A DNA stretch of 5,017 bases from Planctomycetota bacterium (lineage in GTDB: Bacteria > Planctomycetota > Brocadiia > JAJRTI01). A program made the translations under genes and the position numbers. Positions 1 through 5,017 of the stretch are shown piece after piece. A model generated the notes under the pieces. It ran no database searches and had not been told where the DNA came from. It saw nothing but the letters and a program-made list of their open reading frames with translations. Positions within the stretch are counted from its first letter, which is position 1; each line of letters opens with the position of its first letter. The stretch is from assembly GCA_024278415.1 (NCBI GenBank), contig JAJRTI010000039.1, positions 1-5,017 on the forward strand, in the 5' to 3' direction.

Positions 1-768
1 CCAGTTCGCGTTGACGAGCCACGCGACGGTCGCGATGTCCCAAATCACCTTCGACCACGCGAAGTGGTCTTGGTGGTAGTTGCGGAAAATCTCGTAGAGG
101 TAGTCGCCGATCGCTCCCTGGCCCTTCACGTGGCGCTCCATCTCCGGCACGGTCGTGCGCAGGTGCTCGGCCACGTTGCGGCAGGGGATGTGCACGAACG
201 GCACGCCGCAATCGAAGATGAGCCGCGACGCGTGGTAGTCCTGCTTCAAGTTGAACTCGCTTGCGGTGGGCCAGTAGAGCGGGTTGCCGCCGAGCCAGAC
301 CACCACGATGCGCTCGATGATGCGCGGCTCCATGAGGATCGCGGACGCGACGTTCGTAATCGCGCCAATCGGCAACACGTAGAGCGGCCCCTCGCGGTCG
401 GCCATGGCCTTGGCCACAAGATCCTCCGCGGCCGCGCTTTGGACCGGCTCGTCCGGGCCCGGGAGGTACGACGTGGAGCCGCGGAACACAAAGCCGTCCG
501 GCGACACGTCGAGCCGCTCCAGCAGGCGCAGGATCTCCTCGTAGCTCTTCTCCATGCCGTCGCCGGGCCCGGACGAGCGGGCGTTGTGGAACGGCGCGGC
601 GTAGATCGCCTCCACGTTCATGTGCTCCGGCGAAAGCAGCGAGTACACGACCGCGAACTGGTCGTCGATCTCGTTGTACGTATCGGTATCGAGCACCATG
701 GACACCTTGCCCGTCGGGGGCGCCAGGCGCGCGAGACGGAGGGCGGGGTCGAGAGGGTAACACTGCAT
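1..768 (-). CDS. Nucleoside hydrolase (inosine-uridine preferring family), 3' end cut by window edge
   Basis: Translating the minus strand from 768 gives 256 codons open to the window edge. The product is an IUNH-family enzyme, a class that hydrolyses the N-glycosidic bond of ribonucleosides to free base and ribose, usually in the cytoplasm with a bound Ca2+. Visible signatures are DTDTYNEIDDQFA at residues 27-39 (the N-terminal Asp cluster, with two residues more than the classic DxDPGxDD), IGAITNVASA at 134-143 (the GPLTNVA-like motif), GGN at 160-162 and EFNLKQDYHAS at 171-181 (sugar/metal-binding Glu and Asn). W243-D244 sits where classic members have the catalytic His followed by a Ca2+-ligand Asp, so the Asp is kept and the His is not. 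Family members run about 300-350 residues, so roughly 50-100 are missing. The start is supported by AGGAG at 776-780, 7 nt upstream. No signal peptide is seen. The exact substrate cannot be assigned. It is divergent from the amidohydrolase at 1029. Confidence 0.93.
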   Translation of the reverse strand, partial: MQCYPLDPALRLARLAPPTGKVSMVLDTDTYNEIDDQFAVVYSLLSPEHMNVEAIYAAPFHNARSSGPGDGMEKSYEEILRLLERLDVSPDGFVFRGSTSYLPGPDEPVQSAAAEDLVAKAMADREGPLYVLPIGAITNVASAILMEPRIIERIVVVWLGGNPLYWPTASEFNLKQDYHASRLIFDCGVPFVHIPCRNVAEHLRTTVPEMERHVKGQGAIGDYLYEIFRNYHQDHFAWSKVIWDIATVAWLVNANW

Positions 769-810
769 GGAGAGTCTCCTCTTGGGTGAGTGGGGCGAAT
801 GAAGCGGGAA

Positions 811-839
811 AGTGTATCGCCGAGGGACGGGGCGCGCAA
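811..839 (-). promoter_or_regulatory. Putative sigma70-type promoter of the nucleoside hydrolase gene
   Basis: Read on the minus strand, TTGCGC (834-839) is followed by a 17-bp spacer and TACACT (811-816). Each hexamer matches the consensus at four of six positions. Transcription would start near 803-805, giving a leader of about 36 nt before the ATG at 768. The spacer shares CCCC at its second to fifth positions and a GA immediately before the -10 with the elements at 897-925 and 3666-3694, which raises confidence. Assignment is by pattern only. Confidence 0.5.
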
Positions 840-896
840 GGCCAGCGAATGACGCACCTGTTGCGGGCAGACGACATGCCTATGAGGGCGAGGGAC

Positions 897-925
897 TTGC
901 CTTCCCCACACGTGCGCGATAGCAT
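897..925 (+). promoter_or_regulatory. Putative sigma70-type promoter of the amidohydrolase gene
   Basis: TTGCCT (897-902), a 17-bp spacer and TAGCAT (920-925) form a promoter-like element about 100 bp upstream of the amidohydrolase start. Transcription would begin near 932. The leader of about 97 nt would contain the dispersed repeat at 971-1015. The sequence from the CCCC in the spacer through GCGCGC after the -10 closely resembles the argG promoter at 3666-3694. The element lies back to back with the nucleoside hydrolase promoter; the two -35 boxes are 57 bp apart. Confidence 0.5.
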
Positions 926-970
926 GCGCGCAATCGCCCAAGAACGCGGCGGCCTGCGTTGCCACCTCGC

Positions 971-1015
971 GCCCCCTTCTTGGCGCCTTCGCGACTCTGC
1001 GTCTTTGCGTTGAAA
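971..1015 (+). repeat. Dispersed intergenic repeat, copy A (CTTTGCG/CTCTGCG heptamer type)
   Basis: The stretch contains CGCCTTCGCG, CTCTGCG and TCTTTGCG at about 7-10 base spacing and ends in TTGAAA. The reverse complements of 1911-1967 and 2177-2220 carry the same words (CCTTCGCG, CTCTTTGCGG, TTCA) in the same order. Copy A lies just before a start codon and copies B and C just after stop codons, in the opposite orientation. Similar heptamer-based repeats are, to my recollection, frequent between genes in several environmental bacterial phyla. No function is assigned. It could affect leader structure or be a passive, spreading repeat. Confidence 0.5.
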
Positions 1016-1028
1016 TCTGGAGTCCCCC

Positions 1029-1913
1029 ATGCTCATCGACAACCACGTCCACGTTACCCCAAGCCGCACCACCCGCCGCCGCGACGGAGACACGTACTGC
1101 ACGCCGAGCAAGCTTATCGAGATGATGGACGAACTCGGCATCGACAGGGCCGTCCTCCTCCCGCGCATCAGCCCGGAGTGCGGCGTGCGCGTGGTGACCG
1201 TGGAGGACGTGCTCGAAATCTGCGCGGTCTACCCGGATCGGTTCATCCCCTACTGCAACCTGGATCCGCGATGGGACACGAACGACGAGCACGCGGACCT
1301 CTCGCGCTATCTCAAATTTTACAAGGAGGCCGGGTGCAAGGGCGTGGGCGAGGTGGTGCCGAACCTGCCGTTCGACCACCCCATGATGTCGAACTTGTTC
1401 GCGCACTGCCAGGACTTCGAGATGCCGGTCATGTTCCACGTCGCGCCCAGCCTTGGCGGTGCGTACGGCATCTTCGACGACCCGGGGCTGCCGCGGCTGG
1501 AGACCGCGCTGGCGAAGTTCCCGGACCTGATCTTCATCGGCCACTCGCAGCCGTTCTGGGCGGAGATCGGCGCCGACCTCGACCCCGCGAAGCGCAACAC
1601 GTACCCCAAGGGCCCGGTCTCGCCCGGCCGGCTGGTGGAGCTGTTCGAGCGCTACCCGAACCTGTACGGCGATCTGTCGGCGGGAAGCGGGTTCAACGCG
1701 ATCAGCCGCGACCCCGCGTTTGGGTTCGAGTTCATGGAGCGCTTCCAGGGCCGCCTGCTCTTCGGCACGGACATCTGCTGCCCCAAGGACCAACCCAAGC
1801 TGCCGGCCTACCTCCGCGATCAACACGAGAAGGGCGCGATCTCAACTGAGGTATTTGAGAACATCGGATGGCGAAACCTGGATCGTATCCTGAAGCTGGG
1901 GGTGGCGGATTGA
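1029..1913 (+). CDS. Amidohydrolase family protein (amidohydrolase 2, ACMSD-like TIM barrel)
   Basis: This complete 294-residue protein is of the metal-dependent amidohydrolase type related to aminocarboxymuconate semialdehyde decarboxylase (amidohydrolase_2). Visible active-site features are HxH at residues 6-8 on the first strand (IDNHVHV), His137 in MFHVAPS, His172 in FIGHSQPFW and Asp248 in LLFGTDICC, in the order expected for a mononuclear metal site in a TIM barrel. Glu108 (GVGEVVP) lies on an intermediate strand. The length is typical and no signal peptide is present, so it should be cytoplasmic. The start is supported by GGAG at 1019-1022, 6 nt from the ATG, and by the HxH motif falling right at the N-terminus, as in relatives. 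The family covers hydrolases and decarboxylases of very varied substrates, so the reaction is not predictable here. The last 30 codons have a degraded paralogous copy downstream at 2087-2179. Confidence 0.9.
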   Translation: MLIDNHVHVTPSRTTRRRDGDTYCTPSKLIEMMDELGIDRAVLLPRISPECGVRVVTVEDVLEICAVYPDRFIPYCNLDPRWDTNDEHADLSRYLKFYKEAGCKGVGEVVPNLPFDHPMMSNLFAHCQDFEMPVMFHVAPSLGGAYGIFDDPGLPRLETALAKFPDLIFIGHSQPFWAEIGADLDPAKRNTYPKGPVSPGRLVELFERYPNLYGDLSAGSGFNAISRDPAFGFEFMERFQGRLLFGTDICCPKDQPKLPAYLRDQHEKGAISTEVFENIGWRNLDRILKLGVAD

Positions 1914-1967
1914 GCCGCAGAGCCATGGGGCCGTAGAGAGGCAGAGGACATCGAGGGGGCGAGGGGC
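1911..1967 (-). repeat. Dispersed intergenic repeat, copy B, starting at the amidohydrolase stop codon
   Basis: Beginning with the TGA stop of the amidohydrolase, the sequence reads TGAGCCGCAGAGCC, then GTAGAGAGGCAGAGGAC and further purine-rich units. Its reverse complement contains CTCTGCGGCTCA and CTCTGCCTCT, matching the heptamer grammar of copies A and C. It is the most diverged of the three copies. The boundary on the far side is unclear. Confidence 0.4.
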
Positions 1968-2019
1968 GCAGGCAGCACGCGCCGGATTTGCCACACGAAG
2001 GGCCCACTCGCGCTCCACG

Positions 2020-2055
2020 CCAAATAATCACACTTTGGAGAGTGTGATTATTTGG
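2020..2055. repeat. Perfect 15-bp inverted repeat (AT-rich palindrome), possible terminator or small palindromic element
   Basis: CCAAATAATCACACT (2020-2034) and its exact reverse complement (2041-2055) flank a six-base loop, TTGGAG. The arms are much more AT-rich than the surroundings, which makes them stand out. Flanking sequence adds a weaker imperfect pairing (about 2003-2019 with 2056-2073, including CCCAC opposite GTGGG), so the whole structure may span about 71 bp. It lies 107 bp after the amidohydrolase stop and just before the pseudogene tail. A transcript would fold strongly, but there is no long T run, only TTT after GG. It may be a terminator or a REP/MITE-like insertion. Confidence 0.75.
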
Positions 2056-2086
2056 TTTCGAGCATGGCGTGGGTGATCTACCCGGC

Positions 2087-2179
2087 CAACGCGAGAAAGG
2101 CGCGATCTCGACCAAGGCCTTCGAGAGCATCGGCTGGTGAAACCTCGATCGTGTTCTGAAACTGGGCCTGGAAGACTGA
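2087..2179 (+). pseudogene. Degraded 3' end of a second amidohydrolase gene (paralogue of 1029-1913)
   Basis: The 31 codons from 2087 to the TGA at 2177-2179 align without gaps to the last 31 codons of the intact amidohydrolase (residues 265-294 plus stop), with 73 of 93 bases identical by my hand count. The copy reads EKGAISTKAFESIGW, then TGA at 2138-2140 in place of the CGA (Arg282) of the intact gene, then NLDRVLKLGLED and a stop. Nine of the 17 changed codons are synonymous, so the copy appears to have been a selected, functional paralogue before it decayed. Upstream of about 2078 no further similarity is seen, and the barrel with its catalytic residues is missing. The post-stop repeat is also shared (copies B and C), so the tail and repeat may have travelled together. 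Confidence 0.85.
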
Positions 2180-2220
2180 ACCGCAAAGAGGCCAAGGGCG
2201 CGAAGGAGACGAGGGAAGGG
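2177..2220 (-). repeat. Dispersed intergenic repeat, copy C, starting at the pseudogene stop codon
   Basis: From the TGA of the amidohydrolase remnant the sequence reads TGAACCGCAAAGAGGCC, followed by AAGGGCGCGAAGGAGA. The reverse complement has CTCCTTCGCG and CCTCTTTGCGGTTCA, which closely parallels copy A at 971-1015. Like copy B it overlaps a stop codon, in the orientation opposite to copy A. Confidence 0.5.
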
Positions 2221-2604
2221 AACGCGTGCTCGGGCTGCCCGATCCTGTGCCGTCAAGCCCGACAGGCTTCCTTCAGGGCCTCCTCGCCCTGCTGAACCAG
2301 ATGAGGCCATCTATGACGAAGAACAGACCGAAGGTCGGCAATGATACAGGCAGGCGTGCCGTTGAGCAACGATCGATGAGCCGATAGCGCCCAATGCCTC
2401 GGCCACATGCCATGCCGGGCAGCCGCGTCGGATTCCGCCCCATCGCGTGTCGCAAACGCCGACGTTCGTTGATGGCAGAGGGCGAGATTTGGTGGCCTGC
2501 GGCAGGGATTCGATGGCACGGTGGTTGCTCAACAGCGCGCGGCTCTGGCCCATATTCGGACCACCGCGTAAGAGACACCACCCACGGAGGAAGGAGTCGT
2601 CGCC
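2221..2604. other. Long gap with no recognisable gene
   Basis: I read all frames of this stretch and recognised no protein family, tRNA or other structured RNA. The open frames that cross it are Arg/Pro/Ser-rich, lack family motifs and mostly overlap the real gene downstream. Small items seen are GTTGAGCAAC at 2361-2370 with its exact reverse complement at 2524-2533, and a minus-strand TTGCTC-17-TATCAT arrangement at 2341-2369. The last 20 or so bases hold the ribosome-binding region of the next gene. It may be a decayed gene, given the neighbouring pseudogene, but I cannot show that. Confidence 0.5.
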
Positions 2605-3519
2605 ATGAAGCTGCATCGACAATTGCTGGTTGCCATGCTCCTCGCCACGGCCGCGTTCGCCGCGCCAAGAGGGAAACGGCAGCGGGTTGCGGACGTGGAT
2701 ATTGACATGGGCAAGCTGAGCGAGTCGCTCTCGGAGTTGAGGGCGCAGATCAACAGCCTGAACCTCATCAACGGCCTCAACCTCGACCGCGACCAGATGA
2801 AGCAGATCGTCTCGCTCGCGGACCGCATTGACCGCAAGAAGCAGGACTACGTGCGTCGCCACAAGCGTGACTATGCGGAGATGGAGAAGGCTTTCAAGGA
2901 TTTGAAGAACGTGTTGGCGAAGAATGGCGACCTGCCTGAAGGCTTGGCGCGCCGCGTGGCCGGCATCGAGCACAGGGTGAAACGCTATCGCAACGCGATG
3001 GCGTACGAGTTGGCCGCCGAGGCGAAGAAGATCGAGACCTTCCTCACCCCCGCACAACTCGAAGTGGTCGCCACGTTTAGGCCATGCATCCTGCCGCCGA
3101 AGAACCTCCGCGACCCCGTGCGCGCAGGCCAAGCGAGTGAGAACGAACGCGGCGAGCAGATCCTCCGCAGCGTGCGGGCCATGCCGGACCGCGTCTACCG
3201 GCGCATGAAGGAGCGCATGATCTCGCGGAACATCCAGATCGCTGAGAGCCTGCACGCGCGGCTCTCCGACGCCGAACGCAAGCAGGAGCGCAAGCGCCTC
3301 GGCGACCTGCTCGACAAGGTGCGGTCCATGTCCGACGCAGACTTCGAGTTGAGCAAAGGCGAACTGGCGGAGCAGCTCAAGCCCAAGAACAAAATGGGCG
3401 ACCTGATCAAGCAAATGCAGCAAGCTAAGCCCGGCGGCGACACGGGCAAGGCCGCCCGCTTCCTGCTCAGCCCTTCGGCCGTGGAGATCCTGCGCGCACG
3501 CGCGAAGGCCTTGCGGTAG
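2605..3519 (+). CDS. Secreted helix-rich protein of unknown function, Spy/LTXXQ-like
   Basis: This 304-residue protein has a clear Sec signal peptide: basic MKLHR, a hydrophobic stretch at residues 7-19 and an AFA cleavage site (17-19), so it should be exported to the periplasm or cell surface. The mature part is highly charged and predicted almost entirely helical. LNLDRDQMKQIVSL (58-71) and FLTPAQLEVVATF (146-158) resemble the two LTxxQ-type helix motifs of Spy/CpxP-like periplasmic proteins, with a long helical region between them. The only cysteine, Cys161, lies in RPCILPPKNLRDPVRAGQA (159-177), a Pro-rich turn that looks like a conserved core. The C-terminal half (180-304) is again helical with many Arg/Lys/Glu. 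The start is supported by GGAGGAAGGAG at 2586-2596, 8 nt from the ATG, and by the signal peptide. No convincing promoter was found; a hairpin follows at 3549-3577. A chaperone or metal/stress-sensing role is possible from the Spy resemblance only. Confidence 0.8.
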   Translation: MKLHRQLLVAMLLATAAFAAPRGKRQRVADVDIDMGKLSESLSELRAQINSLNLINGLNLDRDQMKQIVSLADRIDRKKQDYVRRHKRDYAEMEKAFKDLKNVLAKNGDLPEGLARRVAGIEHRVKRYRNAMAYELAAEAKKIETFLTPAQLEVVATFRPCILPPKNLRDPVRAGQASENERGEQILRSVRAMPDRVYRRMKERMISRNIQIAESLHARLSDAERKQERKRLGDLLDKVRSMSDADFELSKGELAEQLKPKNKMGDLIKQMQQAKPGGDTGKAARFLLSPSAVEILRARAKALR

Positions 3520-3548
3520 CGAAGCCCATACCGCCCGTCAGTGCTGAG

Positions 3549-3580
3549 CGAGGACCGCCTATCGTGGCCGGTCCTCGTTT
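3549..3580 (+). terminator. Probable hairpin terminator after the secreted-protein gene
   Basis: CGAGGACCG (3549-3557) pairs exactly with CGGTCCTCG (3569-3577). With one bulged base the stem extends inward through CC/GG, leaving a loop near TATCGT. TTT follows at 3578-3580. It begins 30 bp after the stop at 3519 and lies about 90 bp before the argG promoter, which fits transcription ending between two independent genes. The T tract is short, so termination efficiency is uncertain. Confidence 0.6.
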
Positions 3581-3665
3581 CGCGCGCGGCGGGCGGCTAC
3601 AGGCACCCCCCCGCTCTCGCTGCACGCGCACGGACCGCGTCGCGGATGGTGGTTGATCCGTTTCA

Positions 3666-3694
3666 TTGACATCCCCTGCGCTCGCTGATACCAT
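3666..3694 (+). promoter_or_regulatory. Sigma70-type promoter of argG
   Basis: A perfect -35 hexamer TTGACA (3666-3671), a 17-bp spacer and TACCAT (3689-3694, four of six consensus positions) lie 57 bp upstream of the argG start. Transcription would begin near 3700-3702, with a leader of about 50 nt. No ARG-box-like palindrome is recognised across it. The spacer and the bases after the -10 (GCGCGC) resemble the element at 897-925, pointing to a common promoter style in this genome. Confidence 0.7.
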
Positions 3695-3751
3695 GCGCGC
3701 TTCCCCCTGCACTGCAAACGCAACTCGACTCGCACCCCCAGGAGACCTCCC

Positions 3752-4957
<1,206 letters not shown>

Positions 4958-4963
4958 GCGCGG

Positions 4964-5012
4964 CGGGGACATGAACCAAGGACGCGCAGCAGCGTCCGAC
5001 TTCGTGTCCCCG
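4964..5012. repeat. Two-tier palindrome after argG (terminator or REP-like element)
   Basis: The outer arms CGGGGACATGAA (4964-4975) and TTCGTGTCCCCG (5001-5012) pair over 12 positions with a single T-G wobble. Inside, GGACGC (4980-4985) pairs exactly with GCGTCC (4992-4997) around the loop GCAGCA. Small asymmetric bulges separate the two stems. It begins 6 bp after the argG stop codon. No T run is visible before the window ends, so a classical Rho-independent terminator is not demonstrated. The GGGGACA...TGTCCCC ends recall REP palindromes associated with IS200-like REP-associated (RAYT) transposases; that resemblance is from memory and unverified. Confidence 0.7.
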
Positions 5013-5017
5013 GAACC

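Noticed and set aside
64..789. A 241-codon plus-strand open frame opposite the nucleoside hydrolase
   Set aside because: The minus strand encodes recognisable IUNH motifs with a good ribosome-binding site; the opposite frame is a His/Arg/Val-rich shadow.
618..1826. A 402-codon minus-strand open frame across the divergent spacer and the amidohydrolase
   Set aside because: It is antisense to the amidohydrolase with its clear active-site motifs, is rich in Arg/Ala/Val/His as GC-rich shadows are, and has no family motif.
959..1849. A 296-codon plus-strand open frame overlapping the amidohydrolase in another frame
   Set aside because: The product is Arg/Pro-rich with no motif, while the +1029 frame carries HxH, GHS and FGTD in correct order.
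1914..2179. The thought that the amidohydrolase is simply frameshifted and continues through the second tail
   Set aside because: The first copy already has the complete C-terminus and its own stop at 1911-1913; the second tail is a separate duplicate, not a continuation.
2525..2556. Possible promoter for the secreted-protein gene (TTGCTC then CATATT)
   Set aside because: The spacer would be 20 bp and both hexamers are weak; at the usual 17-bp spacing the -10 would be GCCCAT. I do not call it.
2311..3423. A 370-codon minus-strand open frame opposite the secreted protein
   Set aside because: It is antisense to a gene with strong ribosome-binding site, signal peptide and coherent helical composition; the antisense product is Leu/His/Arg-rich without motifs.

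Overview
This GC-rich window (roughly 60-65 % G+C by eye) is ordinary bacterial chromosome with a loosely packed layout. Every gene stands alone with its own leader, and intergenic spaces run from about 230 to 690 bp. Three things suggest a member of the Planctomycetes/Verrucomicrobia/Lentisphaerae assemblage or an allied candidate phylum such as Hydrogenedentes: a nucleoside hydrolase of the DTDxxNEIDDQ type, an ACMSD-like amidohydrolase, and dispersed intergenic repeats built from CTTTGCG/CTCTGCG heptamers. This placement is an inference from style and is not proven.

Layout. At 1-768 on the minus strand is the N-terminal 256 codons of a nucleoside hydrolase, whose 3' end lies outside the window. 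A 260-bp divergent spacer (769-1028) carries a promoter-like element for each direction. At 1029-1913 (+) is a complete metal-dependent amidohydrolase. Downstream lie a perfect AT-rich 15-bp palindrome (2020-2055) and a decayed copy of the tail of a second amidohydrolase (2087-2179), interrupted by an in-frame TGA. About 425 bp without a recognisable gene follows. At 2605-3519 (+) is a secreted, helix-rich, Spy/LTXXQ-like protein of unknown function, closed by a hairpin at 3549-3577. At 3752-4957 (+) is a complete argininosuccinate synthase gene, argG, with a good housekeeping promoter at 3666-3694. A long two-tier palindrome (4964-5012) follows its stop codon.

How the parts work together. 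argG is a stand-alone arginine biosynthesis gene with no other arg gene in view. The nucleoside hydrolase and amidohydrolase are transcribed divergently from a shared spacer; joint regulation is possible but not shown. The three best promoters (811-839 minus, 897-925 plus, 3666-3694 plus) share TTG, a 17-bp spacer containing CCCC at spacer positions 2-5, and GATA at the -10 junction, so they look like one house promoter type.

I found no CRISPR array, tRNA, rRNA, integrase, transposase or defence system. The most interesting items are the amidohydrolase pseudogene tail, the dispersed heptamer-based repeats, the two palindromes, the promoter pattern, and the uncharacterised secreted protein.
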